The notes under the pieces are model-generated. The model did not search any database, was not told the origin of the DNA, and saw nothing but the letters and a program-made list of their open reading frames with translations. This document shows positions 35,961-47,819 of a DNA stretch of 64,000 nt, piece by piece. The stretch's first letter is position 1. Each line of letters starts with the position of its first letter. This stretch comes from Cyathus striatus (Eukaryota > Basidiomycota > Agaricomycetes > Agaricales > Nidulariaceae), in assembly GCA_025738555.1 (NCBI GenBank), contig JAOVFP010000015.1:930001-994000 (forward strand), in the 5' to 3' direction. The translations under genes were made by a program, and so were the position numbers.

Positions 35961-37059
35961 GACAAATGAATAGTACAAAGTAATGGAAACTATTAAAAGT
36001 ACATAGAATAATGAAATATTACAGAAGAATAGAGAGAATTGGGAACTAAGAAATTTAGAGAGCCTGGTCAAGGAGTTTCAAGGAGGCTAGAGTATCTTAA
36101 CAAACTCAGGGTCCTGTCTTGGTTGCTCAAGCACTCATGCCCCAGTGAAAAGTCAATCTAGGGACAGTACATGTAGTCTACTGAAATCTAGAGTTTAGAT
36201 GCAGCTAGATACAAATAGAAAAAAGAGAATATTTAGATTTTTTCTAGTGCTATCTAAGTTAGTCTAGTCTAGCCTCAAGAGTAGAGAATGTTAGATTCCT
36301 CTTAGATATCTTATAGCAATATCTATGGTCTTATTCTTCTCAGTCTATCCACATATTGCATAATCAATTGTCATCTTGTACATGGGGGCATCTTTGACTG
36401 GGCCAGAGAGCATAATTGTGAATTTGGAGTTGATAAATTTCAGTTATGTGACTTTACACATTGCTGAATGGGCGAACTGTGCTTATATCTCGCTAGATGA
36501 CACTTGAATCTACTGGATTGAATTTTCACTGGGGCTCATGTCGGAGTTATTTTGGGACTTTGACATGTCACTGGGCCAAGCCACTAAAGTGCCAGGACAG
36601 TGCACCAAGAGGCACAAATAAGGAAGGTGAGATAGAGTGACTCAGCAGAGAGTAGGTAGCTATGTGAATGTAATCTTGACTTTGAATGATAAATACCTAT
36701 TGAGATACCAAAAAGAAAGACTCTTCAAGATAACAATCACCTTCAGCTTCATTGACTGTTGCATGCTTACCCTTCATTAACACAGGTGAGGATAATATAC
36801 ATAATTGCTATTGATTGCCCAATTATTCTATGTTTTGCGATTTCAAAGTGGATATGATGCAAAGCTTTAAAGAAGCACACTTTATGGAACATATCACATT
36901 AATGAACTAGGTTCCACTACTTTGTGCATGATGCATAATTTTTTACTGAGAATAAGTATGTAATATCTATCAGCTTTTCTCAAGTTACTTTTCCACCAGG
37001 AACCCCACAACAATTTTAGCATTTATACATCACTCACTCACTTACAATAATTACTGTAA
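35961..37059. other. CpG-poor AT-rich DNA, no gene
   Basis: No open frame or motif of note. TCTAGT-rich segment at about 36160-36330. Only a handful of CpGs are seen by eye. Confidence 0.4.
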
Positions 37060-37215
37060 TTGATACATCAGAGGCGTCTCCTTCCCAGACCTTATAGCAG
37101 GTCTCTCTACTAGAGCAGTACACAGTGCTTATTCTGAGTTAAAGGGGAAATATATTATATCTTGTGATATATATCTCACATTCCGCTTTAGGCCATTCAA
37201 AATTTGAACCTTAAT
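37060..37215 (+). repeat. Inverted-repeat partner of 42885-43030 (CpG-decayed copy)
   Basis: Reads GGCGTCTCCTTCCCAGACC through to GAACCTTAATTCAG. The reverse of 42885-43030 carries the same sequence. The differences noted fall on CpG sites: CACGTT to CACATT, GCCGTTCGAA to GCCATTCAAA, ATTCCGAGC to ATTCTGAGT, GAGCGG to GAGCAG, CTCGTG to CTTGTG. Confidence 0.7.
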
Positions 37216-37795
37216 TCAGTGAGACCTCCCATAAGGTCTGGCACAAAATATATGCAAATAACATAGCTACATGATGGCCATTGCTCTGATTTTCATTCTG
37301 AGAATGAAACACAACCTTCTGAAATATCTTTGTATGATAAGTCATTCCTCTATTTAGCCTGCTCGCACCTTGTTTTTTATCTTGTACTATTTATTATAAT
37401 TTAAATGTCTCTTAGGTCATTTAAATGTCCAAAACAGGATTAGAAATGGGATTTTCGTGGACTTATACCTGTATTACTCTCAATAGCGATAGGTTTGCTC
37501 ACTTAGTCTCACTAATCATGATGCTTTTATTTCTTGCAAGGTGTTAGAGGGTAAATTTCAAAGGAAAAATGAGGGAATTACATTGAGGAGAAGGATATCA
37601 TGGTGTACATGTTGTCAATTCCCTTCATTTATATGTTATGGTCAACATATCATAAGTATTGACACAATTGCAGCAAAGTATTTTGAGCTCAGAAGTGATC
37701 AGCTTATGTGGCAGTCAGCACAACCCTCCTATTTGCATATGTTTTATGCCAGACCTTATGGGAGGTGACAGGTCTCACTGAATTAAGTGGTGGTA
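37216..37795. mobile_element. Small TIR element of about 0.58 kb
   Basis: The left end begins at the TTAATTCAG junction and runs TGAGACCTCCCATAAGGTCT (about 37217-37236). The right end, read in reverse from about 37790, repeats this along with CTGGCA and TATGCAAAT. The homologous site at 42880 lacks the insert and runs straight from TTAATTCAG to GTCCCCTGTTATA. That empty site supports an insertion. No coding capacity recognised. Confidence 0.6.
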
Positions 37796-38689
37796 GGTCC
37801 CCTGTTATAGCTTGATGTGGATCTAAGGGTTGTCTAAGGGTCCAAAATTCCAAAAATAGTGTTGCATGTGATTAATTTGCAAACCAGTTTGGGTACTGTG
37901 GCATACAGTGCTGACAGGCACCTCCCTTACACATCTGAAACTCATAGAAAAATTTTTTTGTGCATTTTTTTGATATTTTTTTAGGAAGGAAACTTATGAA
38001 AAAACATCGATTTACCATGTCATTTCATTTTCTCCCACAGTGTATCTATTTGTTTCACTTTTCCGGTGAGAGGTTATATTTTTGGTGGTATCCCTGGGCA
38101 GGGGCAGGCAGATAATTCTGTGCACACTCAGGGTCTGCATGTGGAAATCTGATTCTGAGCATGAATAATATGTAAGTTAGCATGATGAAGTATAAAAGTG
38201 AGTGTGATAAAATATATAAGTGAGCATGAAGCAATATAGTTAATAAATATACCTATCCTAAATATATACTGTACTACTGAAAATCTTGAGCATGAGCATG
38301 ATAAGTACTCCCATTTATGCTCATGCATATTTATCATAACTTGTGCATTGTCAGTTTAAGATAATAAATATCTAAGGTGGTCAGCAGGAAGTGACTTTGT
38401 TCGTGCTTTGCACCCTGAGTGTTGGGGGATATTATTTGTAGATATTCTCCTTAACTCAAGAGGTTTGGTGATGAACACAGGTGTATATTTAAGTGTAGAG
38501 GTGGGTAGGTAAGTTTAGAAGAGTAGGCAAATAGCAAGCACAACAACTAGGATTGTGGCAAGGGCTTGCAGGTGAAGGGTAGGCTGAAGATATAGGTCAC
38601 TATTATGTTGAAGGTTGAAGCAGAGCTGAGGTCCCTGACAGTTTCTGCTTCTTACTTCACAACTGGGGCACATATATAATTTACAAGGT
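37796..38689. other. CpG-poor DNA with GAGCATGAGCATG words
   Basis: No gene. Words like TGAGCATGA and ATGCTCATGC recur at 38155-38340, as they do at 5930, 6790 and 39740, tying the two CpG-poor blocks to one repeat family. Confidence 0.4.
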
Positions 38690-38915
38690 TACAGTGCCTC
38701 ACTATCTGAGTAGACATAAATATGGTATGACAACAGTTGCTATATGAAGTTATGGTGTCTCACTATCTGAGTGGACACAAATATGATGCTGCTGCTGCTG
38801 CTGTTACTTTACAAAGATACAGTGCCTCACTATCTGAGTGGACACAAATACAATGCTGCTGCTGCTGTTACTTTATGAAGATACAGTGCCTTACTATCTG
38901 AGTAGACACAAATAA
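38690..38915 (+). repeat. Minisatellite, about 65-70 bp unit, four copies
   Basis: Units start ACAGTGCCTCACTATCTGAG, continue TGGACACAAATA and, in two copies, include a TGCTGC microsatellite of three to five units. Copy starts are at about 38690, 38752, 38820 and 38883, and copies differ by a few bases. Confidence 0.75.
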
Positions 38916-40648
38916 TACAAATTAGTTTCACACTTTACTGTTGACACTTTATATGTGACTCTGACAATACGTGTACTGGGTAGAGGGGAAGTATATAGGT
39001 TATATTTAGTAGGTAAGGGTTGTGTACTACAACTGCAAAGGGATACAAACAAATGTAAACTAGGTATAAGTTGTTAATTCTACAGGCCAATTCCTCTTCC
39101 TTATATGCCTTTTACCCTCCTGCTGACTAATCATATCCCACACCTACTTTCCCATTGTTCTCCAACTGGGGAAAGTATGAGTCATCCTTTTCTCCATTGT
39201 TCTCCAATTTAGGATGCATGAGTCAGCATCTTAGACAATGGGTATATTTAGCACAATAGAAAATGCTATTAATAGTACTTGAAAGAACAATGGGTATATT
39301 TAGCACAATGGTTGTGCTATTAATAGCTCTTGAGAACAATGGTGCTCTTTTGTTTGTACCTGAAGGCTTTCTTATTTTGTACAGGGTATAATTGTTTGTA
39401 TGATGATGTTTATTCTGATTAGTGCTGGTCCAGTAGTATGACTAAGTATTTGTGTATGTTTATCTTGATTAATAATGAGCTGGTATTGTAGTTACTTGTT
39501 TGTGTATAATTGTTCTGATTGGTGATGGACTATTAGTGTTTATGTAGCTTTATTTGTTAGTGTATTGATTAGTTAATTGTGTATGGTTTTCCTGATTAAT
39601 AGTGAAATAGAAGTGCATATTAAGTGTTGTTTGTTAAGGTATTATTAAGTTTTCGAAGTGTTTGCTTTTCTATCTTTGAGTGATTTAGCTGTATTCATGT
39701 CATTATGTGAAATCAACTTTCACCCGTGACAGTGTGAGTGTGAGCATGTACAAATGTTATACCCAATTTACTAGTTGATTTTTGGTGAGCATGGTAAGTA
39801 TTTATTTTCATGCTCACCCATATTTTCAGTGACTTGAGTGTGAGTGTGAATATAAATACTATATATACACGCTTACTCTCAAATTCAAGGACTCGGCAGT
39901 GGGCATGAAGTGTTGAGTGTGAGTGTGATGTGTATCTGTAGTCTATTCACACTCATGCTTATTTCCTTTCATTTGAGAGTGAGCTTGAATATATATTTCA
40001 AGTTCACACTAAACACTATTGAGATGGTGTGGGGTTTAGCAAAGTACAGTGAGTTCAATTTGCTGAATTTTCACATGCAACATTTATACTCACTAAATAT
40101 CTTATTCTTGCCATATAATTTCATAATTTAGCTGTTGGAACATTCAAGAAAGCTAAAAAGCTTGCTCCTCAATGCTTAGATGCAATTTCTACAGCCCACA
40201 TATGAAGGTTTTTTTGTCATTGTTGGTGGGGTGGTACATGAGTGCCTACCAGTAAGCACTAATAACTATCCTCCTCATGTCTGAACTTTCCTTATGACTC
40301 TGATAATATCTTAGAATTGAACTTAACATCCAACAGTATGCATATGCAGCTAAAAAACACACCCCACACCCCCGCATACCTCAAAGTATTTGGATGGACA
40401 TCATCACTCGAGTTTAGAATTGAGGTGGTGCGATTATGTAATGTATACCATATATGGTAATTAATTATTACATAATACATCATGTTTCATTTTTCTGGCT
40501 GCCCGAGAAGAAAAAGAAAAAAAAGTTGTCCAATCAACTTGGGAAGCACATCATCATTAGAACTAGTCTATCTAATGCCATTAAATGTGTTTCTGAAGTG
40601 AAAGGACATGATTAAAAAATGTAGTTTAAGTTTTACCAAAAATGATGG
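38916..40648. other. CpG-poor AT-rich desert with a short tandem duplication
   Basis: No gene. A unit of about 55 bases containing AATGGGTATATTTAGCACAA is duplicated in tandem at about 39236-39345. TGAGTGTGAGCATG-type words occur at 39730-39960. Confidence 0.45.
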
Positions 40649-42043
40649 TAGTCTCGGCTACCCAGCCGTTAGCGCTGGGCCAAATCCAAATTAGGATTTC
40701 CCACCGCGAACGTCTGGGATAAAACCAACAGGTTTGGGAGGGGTATGCGTTCGGTGTCCTCGGGCTTCGCGAGTCCTCGTCTGCTGGCATTTTTGATGGT
40801 TTTTGATATTAGTAATCGTATTAGTCACCATTATGATGTAGTTTGATGTAATTAATCACCTCGCGTTGATTTCAGTCGCCTTGTGTTGATTTCAATCACA
40901 AGCTCTGATAAATGAGTGCGCAATAACGTACTCTATAGTAGTAATCGCAGCCTCAGAATATAGTCATTCATGGTTGAACTGCAATAACGACATTTGTAAA
41001 TAGGTCTGTAGTACTAATAAGAGCTTCATCCATTCTCCATTTGTTCAATATTGTACTCCTCGACTTTAATTTTTGACCTTACTGACGAACGAGACTATCG
41101 TCATGAATTTGCTCTGTATTGTGCACCATACTTGCAGCACACAACTGGTATCAATACCAAAACTTGAAATTCAGTGCCCAAATACCGAGAGGGATAAGGG
41201 GAAACTATGCTCGTCCAAATTTAAGAAGAAGATGGGCATTGACTGGCTCTGGGGAGAAGAGACCATGAAGAACTGGTGGAGAAAGTGTCTAAGAACATGA
41301 AGATCAACATGTGAAGATGATGCTGCAATCGGATTTTATCTCGGATTTTTGCCTTATTTTCTACACTAGCAGTGGAAGGCTTTCACCAACGTCGATGAGC
41401 CATGCAACCGCGGTGAGAGGGGCAAGAAGAGGCAAAAAAACACAAAGAACAAGGAGTATGAATTGTGCAGTAGGTTAAGGTGGTGGTCGCGGTTGAACCT
41501 GACAAAGTCGCTTGGACCCGTAAACAAACGAGATCCACTTGCTCGATTTTTTCTCGACTCTTCAACATCCTCAGACCACAGTTGCAAATTTCTACGCCAT
41601 AGGGAGCTCGCTCGCCATCGTCGTTACCAGATGTAGAAAGGGAGGATTTAGGAGGTTGGCCAAAGGTACAATTTTCTGACTAGAGGCTGTAGCTGTTAGC
41701 CTCAGATTTCGTGCCAGACACCTCAACACAGTGCTCTCAATGCCCACCTCAGTGTTGTTCGACTCAGTGGTTAAGACGGTACCATCGGGCAGCCCAGATA
41801 CAAGGTGATTGAAATGAGCGCGATTACATAATGTGATTAATTACATCAAACTACATCATAATGGTGACTAATACGATTACTAATATCAAAAACCATCAAA
41901 AATGCCAGCAGACGAGGACTCGCGAAGCCCGAGGACACCGAACGCATACCCCTCCCAAACCTGTTGGTTTTATCCCAGACGTTCACGGTGGGAAATCCTA
42001 ATTTGGATTTGGCCCAGCGCTAACGGCTGGGTAGCCGAGACTA
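40649..42043. mobile_element. TIR element, 1,395 bp, about 205-bp termini, 9-base target duplication
   Basis: Perfect flanking repeats AAATGATGG at 40640-40648 and 42044-42052. Termini begin TAGTCTCGGCTACCCAGCCG and are inverted copies over about 205 bases (40649-40855 and 41838-42043) with very few differences. Unlike the surrounding DNA the element is rich in CpG. The interior has short frames (75 codons at 41073-41300) but no transposase. The structure fits a non-autonomous Mutator-like element. Confidence 0.85.
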
Positions 42044-42052
42044 AAATGATGG

Positions 42053-43550
42053 CACTGTATGAAAGTGTGCTTTTATGCCAATATCTTCTCCCACGCATGC
42101 ATTTATATTTTCTAGATGGTACATACATTGAATTTGGCATTAAATATGTAGTAGACATACAATTATTGATAAATAAGTATTGGTGATAATAAATCTATGT
42201 TTTTCATTGTACCTAAGGCTGCCAAGGTAGACACTGAAGGCATAGCACAAATATACTAACTGGTCATGATGCTTTCCAATAAAATACAAAGAGAGATTTA
42301 TAGTGACAGCATTACATATCATGACTACACAGACTGAGAAAATTATACCTATTTATTCATCTGATTACAAGTGCACGAGAAGTACAGCTGGTTAAGTATT
42401 TTACTAGCTCATTACAATGTCCTAGTGCTTATCACATTCTGGTGTGGTAGTATTGTAAGTACTATCACGGTAATAGTGATAGTACAAAATTACGGTATTG
42501 CATGGTCATGCTATGGTACAAATTATATAAGTGACATGTTTTATGTAGTATACTTAACATACAAGCAATATCCAAAATTACTTTAAGTATATACTGATTT
42601 TCACTTTTACAGATAAGTACAGTGGAAATAACATTCAGATAAGACTAAAAATATAGGAAAAAATATACTTAATACCTCACAACATGTGTTACCAGTGAAA
42701 AAAGTGAAAAATCGGAAGATAGAGCTTTGCATTTTAGTTACTTATCAAATCAACGAGCTGTCCATGAGCATCCTATGTAGTAAGCGCTTGTAAGCGCCTT
42801 CTTAGCTGTGCGGGCTGGTTTGCTGATGGGCACATGTTTCAGGGTCAACGCTAAGCGAGTTATAACAGGGGACTATGGACTCTGAATTAAGGTTCAAATT
42901 TCGAACGGCCTAAAGCGGAACGTGAGATATATATCACGAGATATAATATATTTCCCCTTTAGCTCGGAATAAGCACTGTGTACCGCTCTAGTAGAGAGAC
43001 CTCCTATAAGGTCTGGGAAGGAGACTGCCTGATACCATTTGCATTATATTAGTATCAGCCAACGCACCAATGGCAGCAAGTTGATGCTAATGCGTACTGG
43101 TGACTCGAGTCTCGTGAGCCGAGGGGTTGCTCGCGGTGGACGCGGAGATGCTAGTGGATTCTGTCGAACACGGCACCCAATACTGTTACCAAACACAGCA
43201 AATACTGTCGCGTCATCAGGATTCAGTTGTCAAACCACGAGCTCAAGTTCCTGAGTCACAACCTCAACTGCACAGAGCGTTCTAACACCATCTTACTGAA
43301 AAGGTAAGATTGATATGCGTGTAACAGAAACATGCAAGCGCATACTATGCTTTATGGAGAGACTTAATAGTAAACATTCCGATCCTCAAAAGTTCTGATA
43401 TCAGATTCGGAATGGCAGTCTTTGGCAGAATCAAAAATTCAGCGCTCAGGCCTAATTGGAAGGATCAGTCGAAATCCTCGAAAGCTGAACAGCTTACAGT
43501 GCTTATCGGCCCCTAAATTAAATCAAACACTGATGGGTACCTACACCGAG
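42053..43550. other. Upstream region of P450 A with inverted-repeat partner
   Basis: No gene. 42885-43030 is the CpG-intact partner of 37060-37215. From about 42720 onward CpG content returns to normal. A 71-codon frame at 43039-43254 has no recognised domain. Confidence 0.45.
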
Positions 43551-43673
43551 ATACCCTGTGGGCCGTGGCAGCAAATAGGACTTAAATAACCTATTTATTC
43601 TCACTTCCCTCATACCCCGTGGTCCCGTGGCAGAAAATAGGACTTTAAATAGCTTATTTATTCCCTCTTCCCT
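43551..43673 (+). promoter_or_regulatory. Tandem promoter repeat before P450 A
   Basis: Two units of about 60 bases (43551-43610 and 43611-43673) share CCGTGGCAG, AAATAGGACTT and TAAATA..CTATTTATTC. Each offers a TATA-like ATTTATT/TTAAATA core. The second ends 36 bases before the ATG at 43710, so transcription may start from either unit. Confidence 0.5.
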
Positions 43674-43709
43674 TCCAAAAACCTAGTCAGGTACATCCAC
43701 TATACGGCT

Positions 43710-45764
43710 ATGTTTTCCATCGGGGTGTTTCCATTTGTTATCACTGTAGGAAGTCTACTGGTATGGTTTGCCTTTGGGCGGGGTAAGCATAGTAAGACGC
43801 CGCCAGGTCCCCCGTCACATCCTTTTGTTGGACATACGTTCCAAGTGCCTACTCAAAAGACTTGGAGGTACTTTGAAAGTCTCTGGCATCGATACGGTAT
43901 GGTATTTATCATTTTAGGATATTTTATGACTTACGGTGAACCTTGCAGGGCCCATATTTAGACTTTCGTTAGCAGGAGATGAGATCGTCGTGCTGAGTAG
44001 AGGAAAAGATGGAGAAGCATTGGTGAGCCCTATACGCTTCTTTGTTTACCTTGACTTTAATTATTCCATGTTAGCTTGGAAATCGGTCCAAGAACTACTC
44101 TTCGCGAAAACCACTCATCTATGCTGGAAAATACCAGTCCAACACCAGAAGAGTCGTCTTACTACCCTACGGAGAGAAACTACGCAAGCACCGAGCTTCA
44201 ATCCAGCACATGCTCCAACCACGAGGTATAATTCAGTATCTACCCGTTATCCATCACATAACTAACAATCCCTAAGCCGAAGGGGGTTATGAACAAATAG
44301 TCGACCTTGAATCCCACAAACTGCTTCGCTCGATCCTCTCACGCCCAGATGATATGCAACGAAACGTATTTCGCTACGGTGCATCTCTCATGTTCAGTCT
44401 AGTATACGGAAAACAAATCACAGAAGAAAATGAGAGCGATTTAGATGGTCTCGTGGCAATATTAGAGAACTTTTTGCGCGAGGCATATCCCGGGAGTCAT
44501 CTTGTCGATACGTTCCCCATTTTGGATTTACTTCCCGACTTTTTGAGTCCGTGGCGGATACAAGCGTTGAAGAATCATGAGAATGAGATTAAGGTTCGTG
44601 GGTTGTTGTTTTGCTATGCAGAGGCTGATGTGGCGTAAACAGCTTTATTCGAAGCTGGTACTCGAAGTGCAAGAGCGCATGGAGAAGGGTGATACTACTG
44701 AGAGCTGTATCTCAAGGATATGGGAACAGCAAAAGACATCCCCGAATAAGCTTGATTTGGAAGAGATATGCTATCGTATGCGTTCTTCGCTTAGTATTGA
44801 ATACTCAAGCGAACTTTTATTCTATTTTTTTTTAGTCGGCGGAGCTGTTACAGAAGCAGGAACGGATACCACTGCCGGAAGTATTATGTGGCTGTTAATG
44901 GGATTGATTCTGTATCCCGAAACCTTGAAGAAGGCACAAGAAGAAATCGACGGATTCTTCAAAGAGTCGAATGTCATTCCAAATCACGCGCACATGAAGC
45001 ATTTGCCGTACTGCTCTGCTATTGTAAAAGAAGCCTTTAGGTATGTACAAACGCAAACCTTACAAGCTATTTTACTCATTAGAAGCTCTGCAGATGGAAT
45101 CCCGCCGCCCCGGGTGGATTTCCCCATTTATCTGAAGTAGACGATGAATACAATGGATATATGGTACGTGCCTAATGCTTTGAAAGTGATCTTTAAAAAA
45201 CTAAAGTTTCTCGGTTAGATAAAAGGAGGAACGATGGTTATACCATGTACTTGGAACATGGTACGAAATCTTTAGATTTCCGAATATCCCAATACTTACC
45301 TGGAATAGCACCACAACGAAGAAGAGTTCCCAGATGCGTATGCATTCAAGCCCGAACGTTGGCTTGAAGGGGATGCAGAAAACATCCACGAACGTATTGC
45401 TGAGGGACATTACCTTTTCGGATTTGGAAGGTATATCCACGTACAAGTGCAGCAGAGTCTCTTCTAACACCAATACACAGACGAAAATGTCCGGGCATCG
45501 CACTAGCAGTCTCCACAGTTTGGATGGCAGCAGTGAGATTGATGTGGGCATTCGACATTGGCCCGGAGTATGACGAAGCTGGGAACCCGTTGCCTATCAG
45601 TCCAGATAACTGTACTAATGGAATGACTTCGTAAGATCCACTTTCAAAGGCGCAGTGCTAAACTGGTACTGATAAGTATTTGCTATTTTAGGTCCCCGCT
45701 AAAGTTCCCCATGCGAGTACGGCCAAGGAGTGAAGAACGTGTTGCTTTGATCATGCGGGACTAG
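43710..45764 (+). CDS. Cytochrome P450 monooxygenase (P450 A)
   Basis: Eleven exons: 43710-43896, 43949-44022, 44075-44225, 44277-44593, 44643-44775, 44836-45040, 45094-45163, 45219-45260, 45309-45430, 45481-45630 and 45692-45764. All are in phase and give 507 residues. Landmarks: N-terminal membrane anchor (FPFVITVGSLLVWFAFG); the proline hinge PPGPPSHPFVGH; the I-helix AGTDTTA; KEAFR (ExxR); PERW; and the heme-binding loop FGFGRRKCPG with its Cys ligand. It would hydroxylate or oxidise a small molecule at the ER with a P450 reductase. The anchor and loop style resemble basidiomycete microsomal P450s of secondary metabolism. An apparent frameshift at 44594 is a 49-base intron. It lies in the same neighbourhood as the flavoenzymes and prenyltransferase. 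Confidence 0.92.
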
Positions 45765-47819
45765 GTACCAGCCTTGTGGGGTTTAACAGGATCGGCGTAT
45801 GTTTTTTTAGGAAGTGATGGTCAATATATGTTTTTATCTTTGCGAATGATATCGTATGTATGTATATATTTGATGATCGGGGTCGAAAACACCCCGCGGT
45901 GATAAGTGAACATTTCAAATTTCCAATCATAACGATCTACGCAAGATGTAAAATAAAAAGATAAACCTCTATGTTTTGATATCTGATGGAATTCGACTTG
46001 GTCGCGATTGTCGAGTTTCACCGTGATCATGAGAGAGTGGGAGGATAAATAGATATCAGTTGTATATGATGTCTACCACGTTTATAGTATCTGATGGAAG
46101 TTGATGCAGTGGCTGAACATCACGGTGATAATGCGTCACATTCCGATTGATGTCAAATTTCATTTCAGATCTTGCATAGTATTTATGTTCATCAATGGTA
46201 ATGTCAAGCGTCGGTTCTGAGACTCGAGAGAGAATGCTCATCAAGTAAGGAAATATACCATAAATAACATTATTTTACGTTACATGTCCAAACTTCAAAT
46301 TTCATCGCTTGCAGTCATAACCACCTCCTTGATCAAAGTAGAAGTAGACCTTTACTTGACAGAAGTTTGAGTTTAAATGGTCCGTAAGATGCCATCAGTC
46401 CATTATCGAGTCCGAGAAAATCAACAAAGGAAGCTGAGACATGTATATTTTCATACTGACGGCCACAAGCCTTTGTACATAACCATCCCCGCGGTTTTAA
46501 GGGAATAATAAAGTAAATACGTGATTCAAATCATAAATCAGAATCAAGGTATTGATAATTATAACAAGTACTATAATAGCAAGAAAGCAGGCACAGAAGT
46601 CGACATGTGTAGGTTTCATTGGTATGTCCTTGAAAGCTAGTCCTGGTAAGTTACTTCAAGTTCCTCGGATCTGAAATAAGCAACATATCTCAAGTAACTT
46701 GTAGAAGAGAACACAGTGGGACATGTGCAGTTACGTTCGACTGTATTAATTTGAAAACAAGTGCTTTGGAACATAAATCAGTCAACTATCGCAATGTCTC
46801 CGATCTGAGAGAAGAACCATATACTGACATTGTCAGTCCAGCAGAATTAATGGTAGGCATGTGTAATCACAGTTGCTTACTTGTAACCAGTACTCCGTCC
46901 ACCTATCATTCCTTATAGTATTGATAGCGAGCATAATTGACAGTGGACGTAAGTGCGACGCCATATCGCAATTAAACTTGTAGAGACCATATACACTATA
47001 GGTCTAGCAGATTAATAGTGGACATGTGTGGTTACTATCACGTTTACCTACCAGTACTCTGCCCACCTATCATTCGTTATAGTATTAACAGTCAACGCGT
47101 GTAGTTGCTACCAAGTTTGACTTCACTGTTAATCACGTCTTTATATACCGAAAAGGATAACAGCAGTAGACGTACGTTGGAAGGTATAAAATTCTAGAAA
47201 CAAAGCCTGGAATAAACGATAGCTCGACGACCAATACTCAAACTAAAGTACTGGTACACGTCTCCGTAGCTAGGACTGTCCATGTCTTCGTAAATGCCAA
47301 ATTATTTGGTCCTTAGCAAAGTATCATCGGCGTACACAGATCCTACCGAATCACTAGTAATAAGATTCAGGCGGCGCGGAGTAAAAAATACGTCCAACAA
47401 TCTCACTGCTCAAATCAAAGTCAAACTCGTCATCCATACGAAGTAAATAAACTTAAGAGATTCAGAAGAAAAGCCAGTATAGCTGAAATAAATTTAAGTG
47501 AAAAAAGAAACGTTGATTTGAGTTCAACGGCAATACAGTAACATACTCTAGGATATAGTAGCAAGCGATCCAGGACCACAACACGGAAGCAGATTTCACA
47601 AGATTTCCAAAAAGTCACCCTGAGTCGTCGAGCTGTCCAGGGTCAGATAAGGGTCGACCTCGACCTCGTGCTCGAGACGAGACATGCCATCGCTGAAAAC
47701 ATGAACCTTTCTCCTTACTGTAAGAATCATGGACCTCACCGACAACATCGAACTCAAAAACAACAAGTGCATAAAACCCCATTTTCATTTTCATATACAT
47801 CTTCAAATCCAGATGACAA
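45765..47819. repeat. Gene-free region, diverged copy of the arm repeat
   Basis: TCTGATGGAA occurs at 45980 and 46090. Units of TTAATAGTGGACATGTGTGG type recur at about 46600, 46720, 46850, 47010 and 47090. Both match the repeat DNA downstream of the prenyltransferase genes. No gene seen. Confidence 0.5.

Noticed and set aside
41705..41790. tRNA-like segment CTCAGTGGTTAAGAC inside the 40.6 kb element
   Set aside because: Resembles a D-arm but lacks anticodon and T-arm structure.
44577..44650. Apparent frameshift in P450 A
   Set aside because: A 49-base intron (44594-44642) rejoins the expected helix in frame. A shorter 28-base intron was considered and is less likely.
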